Made by a program: the position numbers and the translations under genes | Shown: one piece after another, positions 1 to 9,209 of the stretch | Numbering within the stretch: the first letter of the stretch is position 1 | How the letters are laid out: each line of letters begins with the position of its first letter | NCBI GenBank assembly: GCA_039972875.1 | Contig: JBDWMA010000019.1 | Location: 62,001 to 126,000, forward strand | Length of the DNA stretch: 64,000 nucleotides | From: Pseudoruegeria sp039972875 | GTDB taxonomy: Bacteria > Pseudomonadota > Alphaproteobacteria > Rhodobacterales > Rhodobacteraceae | Reading direction: 5' to 3' | The notes under the pieces: generated by a model | Databases searched by the model: none | Seen by the model: only the letters and a program-made list of their open reading frames with translations | What the model was told of the DNA's origin: nothing

Positions 1-642
1 GCAGAATCCGCCAAACGCTTTGCCGTACGGCGGATTTTTTGCGTTGGACGCAACTATGCAGAACACGCCCGCGAGATGGGGGATGACCCGGATCGGGAGC
101 CGCCGTTCTTTTTCTGCAAACCTGCAGATGCCGTGGTGGATGATGGTGTGACCTTGCCCTTTCCTATGGCGACTGAAAACCTGCACCATGAGGCAGAGCT
201 GGTGGTGGCGCTGGCGTCCGGAGGGGCGGATATCCTGCCGGAACAAGCATTGAGCTGTGTTTGGGGATATGGGGTCGGCAACGATCTAACACGGCGTGAT
301 CTGCAAGCGGCAGGCAAAGAAAAACGCCGCCCTTGGGACATGGGCAAAGGATTTGACGATTCTGCGGCCTGCGGCCCGTTGCATCCCGTTACCGAAATCG
401 GCCATCCCGGCACAGGACGGATCACAGCCGAGGTCGATGGCGTGCTGAAACAAGATGGCGACCTCGCCGAGATGATTTGGCCCGTGGCCGATATCATTGC
501 CCATCTGTCAGGATTAGTGACGCTGGCAGCGGGTGATTTGATCTATACCGGCACACCAGCTGGGGTTGGTCCGATCCAACGCGGACAAACTTGCCGGATC
601 ACCGTCCAAGGGCTTGGCGCCATCACAACCACCTATCGTTAA
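1..642 (+). CDS. Fumarylacetoacetate hydrolase (FAH) family protein, 5' end outside window
   Basis: The frame is open from base 1 and ends at TAA 640-642, so the true start lies upstream and the N-terminus is missing. The first visible residues include RIFCVGRNYAEHA, the typical beginning of the FAH fold in fumarylpyruvate/acylpyruvate hydrolase-like members. The metal-site region HHEAELVVAL and the GNDLTRRDLQ motif follow, and the C-terminal GDLIYTGTPAGVGP is a family hallmark. Members hydrolyse C-C bonds of acylpyruvates or decarboxylate oxaloacetate in the cytosol using Mg2+. The substrate cannot be told from sequence. The stop codon overlaps the end of the convergent oxidase gene by four bases. 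An ATG at 76 would cut into the conserved domain and is not a real start. Confidence 0.9.
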   Translation, partial: AESAKRFAVRRIFCVGRNYAEHAREMGDDPDREPPFFFCKPADAVVDDGVTLPFPMATENLHHEAELVVALASGGADILPEQALSCVWGYGVGNDLTRRDLQAAGKEKRRPWDMGKGFDDSAACGPLHPVTEIGHPGTGRITAEVDGVLKQDGDLAEMIWPVADIIAHLSGLVTLAAGDLIYTGTPAGVGPIQRGQTCRITVQGLGAITTTYR

Positions 643-2054
643 TCGGCAGGGGGAATGACTTTGCCGGGGTTCATGATGTTGTTCGGATCAAGGGCTAACT
701 TAATTTGACGCATCATGTTCACGGCCACTGGGGCTTTGCGGCGCGTCATGGAGTTCAATTTGGACAGACCTATCCCATGTTCAGCGGAGAAACTCCCCCG
801 TAGGTCTGCGACGATGTCTTCGACCAAAGACCGGACGTCGTCCATTAGCTGAGCATCGTCGCGCGTGGGCCACATCGTGTGGTGGATATTGCCATCGCCA
901 AGATGGCACACAACCAGTGTTTCGGAATCTGGGTCCAGCGCTTTGATGCGGTCTTCGTAAAGGGCCATAAAGGTCGCGACCTGATCAACAGGGACAGAAA
1001 TATCGCTGTCTACGACAGGGCCTTTGTGAAACGCCAGCTCTGCGGCATGTTCACGAATGGCCCAGAGAGAGGCCCTTTGACCATCGTTTTGCGCGACCAT
1101 AGCATCGGATAGTCGGCCTTGTTCCAGTAGATCCGCCAAGACATCCTCAAGGGTCGATACGATTGGCAGACTGCCATCCGCCAGCGGGGTGGCGTCTTTA
1201 TCTGAGGATGCACCGACCTCAACGAGAATTTGCACAGGATATTGTTCGGGGAAGGGGAGACGGTCCTCTGGAAACAGCTTTGCGTGAAGAGTCATGTAAT
1301 ATGGCGTCATAAATTCATACGCCTCTACTGCATTGCTTGTACGAGACTGCAGCGTATTGAGCAGATCGAGCGCATCTGACAGGTCGTTCAGGCCGAGAAA
1401 GGCCGTCGCATAAGCTTTGGGTTGTGGCACCAATTTCACCACCGCTGCGGTTATGATACCGAGGGTTCCTTCTGCACCGATCAGCAAATCTTTTAAATCA
1501 TAGCCAGAGTTGTCTTTGTGCAGCTCGTTCATAAGATCAAGGATGTCTCCATTGGGTAAAACGGCCTCTAACCCCAGAACGAGGGCCCGTGTATTTCCAT
1601 AGCGCAAAACATTCGATCCCCCGGCATTCGTAGACAACAGACCCCCAATCATGGCGCTGTCTTTCGCACCAAAAGTCATGGGAAAGGTCAGCTGATGATC
1701 CTTGGCCGCGGTATGAAGGGCGGATAGAATCACACCGGGTTCAACTACGGCAATACGGGCGGCGGGGCGGATTTCGCGGATCTGGTTCATGCGTTCTAAG
1801 GACAGGATCAATGCCCCTTCGGCGGCCCCTCCGCCGACCAAGCCTGTCCGGCCAGATAGGGGAACAATCGAAACGCCGTGCACATTGGCCAGTTTTACAA
1901 TCGCGGCCACATCTTCGCGATTGCGTGGACGTGCAACGGCCAAAGGTTGGCACGTATATTTCCCGGTCCATTCTTGGCCATAAGGCACGGCATCTTTGCC
2001 GGTCAAAAGGCCGTTGTGGTCCAGTATTTCAGAAAGCTCGGTGATAAAATCCAC
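639..2054 (-). CDS. FAD-binding oxidase, D-lactate / D-2-hydroxyacid dehydrogenase type
   Basis: About 471 residues, matching the VAO/GlcD family: an N-terminal FAD_binding_4 (PCMH) domain with PLSGRTGLVGGG and GGLLSTNAGGSNVLRYGN, then the FAD-oxidase C-terminal domain with VVCHLGDGNIHH and FSAEHGIGLSKL. The closest types by eye are D-lactate dehydrogenase (cytochrome) and D-2-hydroxyglutarate dehydrogenase, which oxidise D-2-hydroxyacids and pass electrons to the respiratory chain. I prefer the GTG at 2054 because AGAGGA sits six bases upstream. An ATG at 2075 in the same frame would add seven residues and lacks a good ribosome site. It lies 72 bases downstream of urtE on the same strand, so read-through from the urea transporter operon is possible but unproven. 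The exact substrate is unknown. Confidence 0.88.
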   Translation of the reverse strand: MDFITELSEILDHNGLLTGKDAVPYGQEWTGKYTCQPLAVARPRNREDVAAIVKLANVHGVSIVPLSGRTGLVGGGAAEGALILSLERMNQIREIRPAARIAVVEPGVILSALHTAAKDHQLTFPMTFGAKDSAMIGGLLSTNAGGSNVLRYGNTRALVLGLEAVLPNGDILDLMNELHKDNSGYDLKDLLIGAEGTLGIITAAVVKLVPQPKAYATAFLGLNDLSDALDLLNTLQSRTSNAVEAYEFMTPYYMTLHAKLFPEDRLPFPEQYPVQILVEVGASSDKDATPLADGSLPIVSTLEDVLADLLEQGRLSDAMVAQNDGQRASLWAIREHAAELAFHKGPVVDSDISVPVDQVATFMALYEDRIKALDPDSETLVVCHLGDGNIHHTMWPTRDDAQLMDDVRSLVEDIVADLRGSFSAEHGIGLSKLNSMTRRKAPVAVNMMRQIKLALDPNNIMNPGKVIPPAD

Positions 2055-2126
2055 GGGTGATCCTCTTGTGTTCAACAGGACTATTATCGATCACCCATGG
2101 ATTTTCCAGATACAATTTTATCGGTG

Positions 2127-2822
2127 TCAGACGGATACAGACGCCATAACATCGGCCTTTGGGATCTTAGACTTGGCCCCTGATAAAGAGACCTCTCCAC
2201 GTGTTACCACATAAAATTCATCCGCCAGCGCATAGGCAAATTCAAAATACTGTTCCACCAAAATGATTGCCATTTTGCCCTCGTCCCGCAGGTATTCAAT
2301 GACGCGGCCAATTTGTTGAATGATGTTGGGCTGAATACCTTCTGTCGGTTCATCCAAAAGCAAGAGTTTCGGTTGCGCAATTAACGCCCGTCCAATCGCA
2401 AGTTGCTGTTGCTGCCCCCCGGACAAATCGCCTCCGCGACGGCCTTCCATTTCTTTCAGAACTGGGAATAGTTCAAAAATCTGGTCCGGGACCAGATGCT
2501 CTGATTTTGGCAGGCAAGCAAATCCAGTTTCTAGGTTTTCGCGGACTGTCATCAACGGAAACACGTCCCGCCCTTGCGGCACATAGGCGACACCTTTTTG
2601 TGCCAACACCTGTGCCGGCGGTTTTTCGATCGACTCACCATCCAGTATATACTGCCCAGCAGAGCGATGATGTGTGCCCGAGAGCGCCTTAAGTAGGCTG
2701 GTTTTGCCAACGCCATTGGTGCCCATTACACAGGTAACCTGTCCAACCTCGGCGGTGATGTCGATGCCATAAAGGATCTGAGATCCAGAATAATGCAGGG
2801 TAAGATCTTTGGTTTGCAACAT
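2127..2822 (-). CDS. urtE: Urea ABC transporter ATP-binding protein UrtE
   Basis: This 231-residue ABC ATPase belongs to the LivF/UrtE class. Walker A GTNGVGKT is at about residues 34-41, signature LSGGQ at about 133-137, and Walker B LLLLDEP at about 153-159, followed by EGIQPNII, the usual UrtE/LivF continuation. It is the last gene of urtABCDE and lies three bases after urtD. With UrtD it should form the cytoplasmic ATPase pair energising high-affinity urea uptake through UrtB and UrtC. Assignment as urea rather than branched-chain amino acid transport rests mainly on the UrtA and UrtB neighbours, which are distinctive. Confidence 0.93.
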   Translation of the reverse strand: MLQTKDLTLHYSGSQILYGIDITAEVGQVTCVMGTNGVGKTSLLKALSGTHHRSAGQYILDGESIEKPPAQVLAQKGVAYVPQGRDVFPLMTVRENLETGFACLPKSEHLVPDQIFELFPVLKEMEGRRGGDLSGGQQQQLAIGRALIAQPKLLLLDEPTEGIQPNIIQQIGRVIEYLRDEGKMAIILVEQYFEFAYALADEFYVVTRGEVSLSGAKSKIPKADVMASVSV

Positions 2823-2825
2823 GGT

Positions 2826-3566
2826 TCAGCGTCCCAGATAAACTTCGATCACTTGCGGATCTTTGGTGACATGATCGATAGAGCCTTCTGCCAGAACAGA
2901 CCCCTCATGGAGCACGGTGACTTTGCAGTTTAGGCGTCGTACGAATTCCATATCGTGTTCTACGACCACAACCGCGCGGGTTTTCGCGGCCTCTCGCAGC
3001 AGGTCTGTGGTGTGTTCGCGTTCGGCAAGGGTCATACCTGCGGCAGGTTCATCCACCAGCAACAGTCGCGGTTCCTGTGCCAACAACATGCCGATTTCCA
3101 ACCACTGTTTTTGCCCATGAGACAATTCACCAGATGTGCGGCGTAGCTGATCTTTTAGGCCAATTTCTTCGGCCAATTCTTCGACACGGGTGATGTCTTC
3201 GCCAGAGCGTTTATAGAATAACACATCCAGCGGTCCGCGCCGTTTTTTAAGGGCCATCAACAGGTTATCAAAAACACTTTGGTCTTCAAAAACGGTGGGG
3301 CGTTGAAATTTGCGTCCGACACCGGATTGGGCGATTTTGGCCTCACTGAGTTTCAGCAAATTGACCGATTTTTCGCCCCAGATAACGCGTCCTTCATCTG
3401 GGCGCGTTTTGCCAGTGACAATATCCATAAAGGTGGTTTTACCTGCCCCGTTGGGGCCAATAACTGCGCGCAGTTCAGCGTCGCCGATTTGAAACGACAG
3501 ATTGTTGATGGCTTTGAACCCGTCAAAGGAGACAGAAACACCGGAAACTTCGAGAAGCGTGCTCAT
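2826..3566 (-). CDS. urtD: Urea ABC transporter ATP-binding protein UrtD
   Basis: This 246-residue ABC ATPase has Walker A GPNGAGKT at about residues 37-44, a signature of the form LSHGQ at about 148-152, and Walker B LLLVDEP at about 168-174. The LSHGQKQWLEIGM signature and the DEPAAGMT sequence after Walker B are characteristic of UrtD. Its start overlaps the urtC stop by four bases (ATGA), which suggests translational coupling. It partners UrtE in the importer at the inner face of the membrane. Confidence 0.94.
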   Translation of the reverse strand: MSTLLEVSGVSVSFDGFKAINNLSFQIGDAELRAVIGPNGAGKTTFMDIVTGKTRPDEGRVIWGEKSVNLLKLSEAKIAQSGVGRKFQRPTVFEDQSVFDNLLMALKKRRGPLDVLFYKRSGEDITRVEELAEEIGLKDQLRRTSGELSHGQKQWLEIGMLLAQEPRLLLVDEPAAGMTLAEREHTTDLLREAAKTRAVVVVEHDMEFVRRLNCKVTVLHEGSVLAEGSIDHVTKDPQVIEVYLGR

Positions 3567-4798
3567 TTATCCGCCTCCTTTTCTTGTAGGGCGCTGGCAT
3601 CTGGGCCCATTGGTGCACCACCGCGTTGCGGAGTCGCACGGTTGCGGACCAGTTGATCAAACAATCCGCCGATGCCTTGTGGGGCAAAGAGAGTCACCAG
3701 AACAAAGGAAAAGCCGAGCAAAACCAACCACCAGTCGACCCAGTTAATTGTGTAGAAGCCAAGATTGATTGACGGCACTTGACCGCCGGTAAACCAGCTG
3801 GACAAAAGCGATACTGTTGCCGCTCCGATGACGGCCCCATAAATGCGGCCCCGTCCACCGATCGCAACCCAAACCGCGAGGTAAATCGACGCAATAGGGG
3901 CAACTTCGGCGGGGTTGATGATGCCGGCTTGCGGATAATAAAGCGCACCGGCAATTGCAGCGATAATTGCGGTTAGGGTAAAGACGAATAGTTTGTAGGC
4001 TTCGACGGAATACCCAAGGAACCGCACGCGGGCTTCGTCATCGCGGATGCCGCGAATGACGGACCCGAATTTGCCGGATACCACCCATGCGGTCAGCAAA
4101 TAACCGAGCATCAGCGCAAGGGCGGATCCCCAGAAGAAATAGATCGATATCACGGATTGCGGGATGTCTTCTGCGCCGGGAATGTTTTGCAGACCGGAGA
4201 GGCCGTTGTTGCCCCGTAAGCCTGAATCGTTCTGGAATAGATACAGTGACAGCGCGAGGGTCATGGCTTGTGTCAGGATCGACAGATAAACACCTGTCAC
4301 CCGAGAGCGGAACGCCAACCAGCCAAACACAAGGGCCAAGAGGCCCGGCACAAGAACGACGAGTGCCAGTTGTATGGTCAGGCTGTCAGCAAAAGCCCAG
4401 ATCATCGGAAAATCACTGCCGCCCACGACGCCGAATATCTGGTTGCCGATGGCGTCTGTGATTTCTTGGGCGGTTGGTGGAATGTCCGCTTCGGCCATAG
4501 AGGCCGTCACGATTTGCGCCGTGCGCGCATACATCAGCCACATGCCAACCATATAGCCACCTAGGCCGAAAAAGGCGAAATGGCCTAGGGATAGGATCCC
4601 GCAGTAACCCCAAACCAGATCCATCGCGATGGCGATGAGGCACAGGCACAGGGTTTTGCCGAGGGTTTTGATAAAGCTGGTGGAAATCAATCCTGTTCCA
4701 AAGGCTTCGGACATTAAGGTGACCGTCAAGGTGAACAGCGCAAGGCAGGCGATGAACACTAAAACCGACGGGTTTTTAGCAAAGAACGTGCGGCTCAT
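3563..4798 (-). CDS. urtC: Urea ABC transporter permease UrtC
   Basis: This is a hydrophobic protein of 411 residues with about nine or ten membrane segments, in the LivM-like branched-chain/urea permease family. The segment DLVWGYCGILSLGHFAFFGL near residue 65 is the family signature for UrtC/LivM proteins. Length is within the usual range for proteobacterial UrtC. It lies three bases downstream of urtB and overlaps urtD by four bases, so it sits inside one transcription unit. It should form the translocation pore with UrtB. Confidence 0.93.
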   Translation of the reverse strand: MSRTFFAKNPSVLVFIACLALFTLTVTLMSEAFGTGLISTSFIKTLGKTLCLCLIAIAMDLVWGYCGILSLGHFAFFGLGGYMVGMWLMYARTAQIVTASMAEADIPPTAQEITDAIGNQIFGVVGGSDFPMIWAFADSLTIQLALVVLVPGLLALVFGWLAFRSRVTGVYLSILTQAMTLALSLYLFQNDSGLRGNNGLSGLQNIPGAEDIPQSVISIYFFWGSALALMLGYLLTAWVVSGKFGSVIRGIRDDEARVRFLGYSVEAYKLFVFTLTAIIAAIAGALYYPQAGIINPAEVAPIASIYLAVWVAIGGRGRIYGAVIGAATVSLLSSWFTGGQVPSINLGFYTINWVDWWLVLLGFSFVLVTLFAPQGIGGLFDQLVRNRATPQRGGAPMGPDASALQEKEADK

Positions 4799-4801
4799 GG
4801 G

Positions 4802-6760
4802 TTAATCTCCTGCGGCGCGGCCCTTGAGGGCGATGATACCGCGCGGGCGGAATTGAATGAAAATGATGATAAAGATGATCATGTAGGTTTGCGCAGCAAG
4901 GGTGTTAGAGGGGTTCAAGAATTCGATCCCTTTTTGCAGGCCACCAATCATTGTTGCACCAGCAAGGGTGCCCCAGATGTTGCCGACACCGCCGACCACT
5001 ACAGTCATAAAACTTTGCACGATGTAATCGCTGCCCAGCTCCGAGGTGACTTTGGCAAAGAGGCCAATGGCGACCCCTGCGATCCCGGCGATGCCAGAAC
5101 CAAGCCCAAAGGTCAGCATGTTGATTTTATCCGGGTTGATCCCCATTGAGGCCGCCATGCGCGGGTTCTGTGTCACCGCACGGACTTCAAGACCAAGACG
5201 GGTTTTGTTCAAGATGAACAGCAGCAACCCAAGGAAAATCAACGCCAGCACAAAGATTGCGATGCGGATGTAACTGATCGATACAACATCGTTCATAACC
5301 CAAGCGCCATCCAGCCATGCAGGGCTGGTCAATGGGCGGGCCTGCGTCCCAAAGATGTTTTTGGCGATTTGTTGTAGAGCCACAGAAATACCAAAAGTTG
5401 CCAGAAGGGTTTCCAGCGGGCGGTGATACAGATGCCGGATCACCAAACGCTCCATCGCGACACCGGCCGCAAAGGTGACACCAAAGGCAAGGGGCAGCGC
5501 AACAACAATGGACAACGTGTAATCAGTGATGAATTGCTGAACGACATAGCCTGTATAGGCGCCCATCATGATGAACTCGCCGTGGGCCATATTGATGACG
5601 CCCATAACCCCAAAAGTGATCGCAAGGCCAATCGCGGCCAGAAAATAGATTGACGCCAAAGACAGGCCATCCAAACCAAGGTCGAGGGCTTTGTTTAGTC
5701 CGACGCGGGTGTTGATGCTGATGAGCGCGCTTTCGGCGGCCTCTGTGACAGCTTTAGAGGGTTCATCATAAATGTCATAGAATAAGTGATCTTGAACAAG
5801 CTGTAGTTGCTCTTGCTCTGTCACCAAAGGGGGGACTTTGCCCACCTTGGCCAGCGCAGCATAAGCGACCTCACGGCCCTCGTATGTGTTCAAAGAAGCG
5901 ATGGGCTGCCCCCCAACGCGACCGTTTTCGATGTTGTCACCAAGAGCGATGCGAATATCATCCGCTGATGGCGCAGCCGGCGCTAGATCATTGGCGACCA
6001 ACAGGTCATATGCTTCGGAATCGGACAGGTCCTCGCCAGGGGTGAGGGGTGCCGCGATGTTCGCTGTACTTGGTTCGGCTGATGCTATGCGTTTTGTTGA
6101 CAGTATAGGGTTCAAAGCCGCACGAGAAGCGACGCTCAGATCATCCGAAAAACTGTTAATTGCAGCGATCCGCTCGGCATCATCTGCGCCATAGGAAACG
6201 GTCAGCAGACGTTCGAGGCGGATTTTTGTGGCCTTGATGTTAGGGTCAACCTCACCATCGATTGCGCCGCGCAAGGCGGGTAAATGCGTGGGATTCGGGT
6301 TGCGGTCAATCGCGGTCAACGCATCCAGCCGTTTTGCGGGATCCGCATCCATCAGTTGGAACTGAACTAAAGCCGCACCGATCATCGCGCGTATGCCTGA
6401 ATTGGGTTTGATTTGTTTTAATTGCTTTTTTTCTGCCGTGCCTTGCTCGGCACCGCTCAGCACATCAAACAGCGAATAGGATTTGTCTTCGTTTTTGATT
6501 GCGGTAAAAAACTGACCATCTGACTTTCGCTGCCAAAGTTCTTTGGCCTGCCAAGCCTCCAGAATTTTTTGGGCGTCCGCTTGGCCGCTGTCGCGGAGAT
6601 CGACAATCGCCGGCTCAATGGTTTTGCGTGACCCTTTGGCGATTATTTCAGCGTGTTCTTCTAGGATAGAGGGGATGTCGCGGTCTTGTGCGAAAGAGGC
6701 GCACACACCCGCTAACAGCATAGCCAGCGCCATGCAGAGTGTCGTAAAACGATATGTCAT
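4802..6760 (-). CDS. urtB: Urea ABC transporter permease UrtB with long periplasmic N-terminal extension
   Basis: 652 residues. Residues 1-24 look like a Sec signal peptide ending near SFAQ. Residues 25 to about 350 form a soluble extension, rich in Ala/Asp and helical repeats, and the C-terminal 300 residues are a LivH-type permease with the GVINMAHGEF motif. The extension is known from other proteobacterial UrtB proteins, so the length is not abnormal. It begins 68 bases after urtA, beyond a strong GC hairpin that may lower expression relative to urtA. It should pair with UrtC to make the urea channel. Confidence 0.93.
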   Translation of the reverse strand: MTYRFTTLCMALAMLLAGVCASFAQDRDIPSILEEHAEIIAKGSRKTIEPAIVDLRDSGQADAQKILEAWQAKELWQRKSDGQFFTAIKNEDKSYSLFDVLSGAEQGTAEKKQLKQIKPNSGIRAMIGAALVQFQLMDADPAKRLDALTAIDRNPNPTHLPALRGAIDGEVDPNIKATKIRLERLLTVSYGADDAERIAAINSFSDDLSVASRAALNPILSTKRIASAEPSTANIAAPLTPGEDLSDSEAYDLLVANDLAPAAPSADDIRIALGDNIENGRVGGQPIASLNTYEGREVAYAALAKVGKVPPLVTEQEQLQLVQDHLFYDIYDEPSKAVTEAAESALISINTRVGLNKALDLGLDGLSLASIYFLAAIGLAITFGVMGVINMAHGEFIMMGAYTGYVVQQFITDYTLSIVVALPLAFGVTFAAGVAMERLVIRHLYHRPLETLLATFGISVALQQIAKNIFGTQARPLTSPAWLDGAWVMNDVVSISYIRIAIFVLALIFLGLLLFILNKTRLGLEVRAVTQNPRMAASMGINPDKINMLTFGLGSGIAGIAGVAIGLFAKVTSELGSDYIVQSFMTVVVGGVGNIWGTLAGATMIGGLQKGIEFLNPSNTLAAQTYMIIFIIIFIQFRPRGIIALKGRAAGD

Positions 6761-6786
6761 GAGGTTTCCTGCCCGCGGAAATTGAA

Positions 6787-6802
6787 GGGGGCCGAAGCCC
6801 CC
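6787..6802 (-). terminator. Intercistronic GC hairpin between urtA and urtB
   Basis: On the minus strand the six-base arms GGGGGC and GCCCCC enclose a TTCG tetraloop, an exceptionally stable small hairpin. No long U-run follows, so it is more likely an attenuator or an mRNA-stabilising end for urtA than a full terminator. Such an arrangement would allow far more solute-binding protein than permease, as is common in ABC operons. The functional reading is inference. Confidence 0.6.
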
Positions 6803-6828
6803 CTCAGATCGTACTAAAATTCAGAGAA

Positions 6829-8106
6829 TTAGTAGTTGGATTTCAACTGAACGCAGGATTCAGTTTCAGTGTTGTACATGCCGCAACCCAGATCTTTCCA
6901 GTCGGACTTCAGAACAGCGCTTTCCGGAAGGAAGTCTGTCCAAGCATCGCCGGGAACTTCTGCTGTTTGGCTGATGATGTCGAACTGACCATCGTCTTGG
7001 ATTTCGCCAATCAGAACGGGCTTTGACAAGTGGTGGTTGACCAGCATTTCAGCTGTGCCGCCTGTCAAGTTCGGGAAGGTTTGGCCGTACATTGCAGTCC
7101 GTACTGCATCCACATCTGTGGTGCCCGCGTCGGTGACCGCGTTTACCCACATGTTAAAGCCGATGTAGTGAGCTTCCATTGGGTCGTTGGTTACACGTTC
7201 TTCGCCCATGCGGGTTTTCCATGCAGCGATGAATTCTTCGTTGGCGTCGCTTTCAGCAGATTGGAAATAGTTCCATGCAGCCAGGTGACCAACAAGGTTG
7301 GTTGTGTCCAGGCCAGACAGTTCTTCTTCGCCCACAGAGAAAGCAACAACGGGGATATCGTCAGCGGATACACCCAGAGCAGCAAGCTCTTTGTAGAAGC
7401 CGATGTTCGCGTCACCGTTGATTGTAGAGATAACACCAACTTTTTTACCGTCTTCACCAAGGGCAACGACGTCAGCCACGATTTTGGACCAGTCAGAGTG
7501 GCCGAAAGGTGTGTAGTTTACGAAGATGTCTTCTTCGGCGATGCCATTGTCTTTGAGGTACTGCTCAAGGATTTTATTAGTTGTGCGCGGGTAAACATAG
7601 TCTGTTCCCAGCAATGCAAATTTCTCTACACCCAATTCTTCAAGATAATAATCCGTTGCAGGGATTGCCTGTTGGTTCGGCGCAGCACCTGTATAGAATA
7701 CGTTCTTGGAGCTTTCTTCGCCTTCGTATTGAACAGGGTAGAACAGCATGCCGTTCAATTCTTCGATCACAGGCAGAACAGATTTCCGCGAAACAGATGT
7801 CCAGTTGCCAAAGATCACGTCAACTTCGTGAACGCTTAGCAGTTCGCGCGCTTTTTCAGCAAACAGTGGCCAGTCAGAGGCTGGGTCAACAACCACCGCT
7901 TCCAGTTCACAGCCTAGAACACCACCAGCGGCGTTTTGGGTTTCGACCAGCATTTCGATGGTGTCTTTAAGGGTTGTTTCAGAAATTGCCATGGTGCCGG
8001 ACAAGGAGTGCAACACACCGACTTTGATTGGATCAGCACATTCAGCATAGGCGGCAGAGCCCATAACCGTCGCAACAGCAGCAGTAGCGAGGAGTTTGTT
8101 CATCAT
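6829..8106 (-). CDS. urtA: Urea ABC transporter substrate-binding protein UrtA
   Basis: 425 residues with a signal peptide (residues 1 to about 21, ending AYA), so it is exported to the periplasm. The mature part begins with the IKVGVLHSLSGTMAISE motif typical of UrtA. GNWTSVSRKSVLPVIEE and LFYPVQYEGEE are hallmark UrtA segments and separate it from generic branched-chain amino acid receptors. It should bind urea, or short amides, with high affinity and deliver it to UrtBC. It is the first gene of urtABCDE. A divergent LysR gene and an inverted repeat upstream point to local regulation in addition to the nitrogen control usual for this operon. No urease genes are in the window. Confidence 0.95.
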   Translation of the reverse strand: MMNKLLATAAVATVMGSAAYAECADPIKVGVLHSLSGTMAISETTLKDTIEMLVETQNAAGGVLGCELEAVVVDPASDWPLFAEKARELLSVHEVDVIFGNWTSVSRKSVLPVIEELNGMLFYPVQYEGEESSKNVFYTGAAPNQQAIPATDYYLEELGVEKFALLGTDYVYPRTTNKILEQYLKDNGIAEEDIFVNYTPFGHSDWSKIVADVVALGEDGKKVGVISTINGDANIGFYKELAALGVSADDIPVVAFSVGEEELSGLDTTNLVGHLAAWNYFQSAESDANEEFIAAWKTRMGEERVTNDPMEAHYIGFNMWVNAVTDAGTTDVDAVRTAMYGQTFPNLTGGTAEMLVNHHLSKPVLIGEIQDDGQFDIISQTAEVPGDAWTDFLPESAVLKSDWKDLGCGMYNTETESCVQLKSNY

Positions 8107-8208
8107 GGTTCAGAGTCCCTTTGTTTATTCTCTTGCCACCCAATCGGGCGGCGACGAGGCCACAATTCGTTAACGAAGCGTTGCTGTCTGTCTAAAAATA
8201 TGCCACAT

Positions 8209-8231
8209 CCTGTTGCGTATTTTGCAACAGG
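8209..8231. promoter_or_regulatory. Perfect inverted repeat in the urtA-lysR divergent region, candidate operator
   Basis: CCTGTTGC (8209-8216) and GCAACAGG (8224-8231) are exact reverse complements separated by seven bases. The core contains the T-N11-A arrangement expected of LysR-type binding sites (TGTTGC-N7-GCAACA). It lies 15 bases before the lysR start codon and about 100 bases upstream of urtA. A second shorter palindrome, TTCGTTAACGAA, lies at 8166-8177. Together they could be the recognition and activation sites of the adjacent LysR protein. Confidence 0.6.
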
Positions 8232-8246
8232 GATAAAAGGGTCACA

Positions 8247-9122
8247 ATGCGACATCTGCAATTGTATACAGCTATTCGGGTGATTGTTCGCGAGGGATCC
8301 TTTCGTAAAGCATCGGAATTATTAACAATTTCTCCCTCTGCGCTAACCCGTCAAATCAAGGCGCTTGAAGAGGAGATCGGCGATGAAATCTTTGATCGCC
8401 AACCCGGAGGCGTTCGGCTATCGACAATCGGTGAGATTTACTACGGATGCTTTTCTGAGCATCTTGATCAAATTCGCGCCGCTTCTGAAACGGTTTCTGA
8501 TTTGCGTGGCCTAAGAATCGGGCATGTGCGCATCGCGGTGAGTGCAGAATTAGCACATGGGTTTTTGCAATCGGCTGTGAATCACTTTCGAAACCGCCAC
8601 CCAAATGTCTCGTTTGAGACCATACCGAGTGGATCCGATGAATTTTCACTCCATCTGATCAGTGGGCAGGCTGATCTGGCTGTCATTTTACAGCCGCAAT
8701 ACCGCACGGGGGTGACCACACTGACAAGCGCTGCAGCGCAGATCGTGGGAATTGTTCCTGAGGGCTTAGGTATAGATGGTTCGTTGCGAAATGAGAATTT
8801 TTTGGAACATGACGTGATCTTACCACCCGTAGGCAATGGATTACGCGAATGGTTGGATGTTCAGTTTAAAGCGCAGCGCATGACCCTGAGGGCTGGACAG
8901 GTTTCGGATATACAAGTGATCCCAAATGTCGCAACAGGCCGCCCTAGTTTGCAGTTTTGGCCAAAGCTTGACCTCACCATGCCCGCGCCTTTGGGCGCTA
9001 AAATGGTTGAGCTGGCACACTTCCCGACGGCGCAAGTTGTGATGTGCCAACAAGAAGGGCGGACGCTCCCGATTGCTGCTGCGCGGTTTGCTGCGCATCT
9101 GACGGAACGGCTGCAGGATTGA
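8247..9122 (+). CDS. LysR-family transcriptional regulator divergent from urtA
   Basis: 291 residues. The winged helix-turn-helix is at residues 1-60 (GSFRKASELLTISPSALTRQ and IKALEEEIG), followed by a periplasmic-binding-protein-like effector domain from about residue 90. AGGG sits seven bases before the ATG. LysR proteins usually control a divergent target and themselves, so the urea transporter is the natural candidate target. The effector is unknown. Sequence alone cannot exclude that it regulates other nitrogen genes. Confidence 0.9.
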   Translation: MRHLQLYTAIRVIVREGSFRKASELLTISPSALTRQIKALEEEIGDEIFDRQPGGVRLSTIGEIYYGCFSEHLDQIRAASETVSDLRGLRIGHVRIAVSAELAHGFLQSAVNHFRNRHPNVSFETIPSGSDEFSLHLISGQADLAVILQPQYRTGVTTLTSAAAQIVGIVPEGLGIDGSLRNENFLEHDVILPPVGNGLREWLDVQFKAQRMTLRAGQVSDIQVIPNVATGRPSLQFWPKLDLTMPAPLGAKMVELAHFPTAQVVMCQQEGRTLPIAAARFAAHLTERLQD

Positions 9123-9209
9123 CCTTGTTATAAAACAATTGCCACTTAAATTTGTCCGGAGTGAGCACTGCGAAGTCGAGATTGCTTACAGTTTCATCGG
9201 GAGCGATTT

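Noticed and set aside
7030..7839. Long plus-strand open frame antisense to urtA
   Set aside because: It mirrors the urtA codons, has a Cys/Phe/Val-rich composition unlike a natural protein, and has no ribosome site. urtA is unambiguous.
2127..8106. Urease locus next to the urea transporter
   Set aside because: No ureABC or accessory gene lies on either side within the window.
8166..8177. TTCGTTAACGAA palindrome as an independent operator
   Set aside because: Twelve-base palindromes occur by chance at this frequency in 64 kb; I keep it only as a companion to the stronger repeat at 8209-8231.
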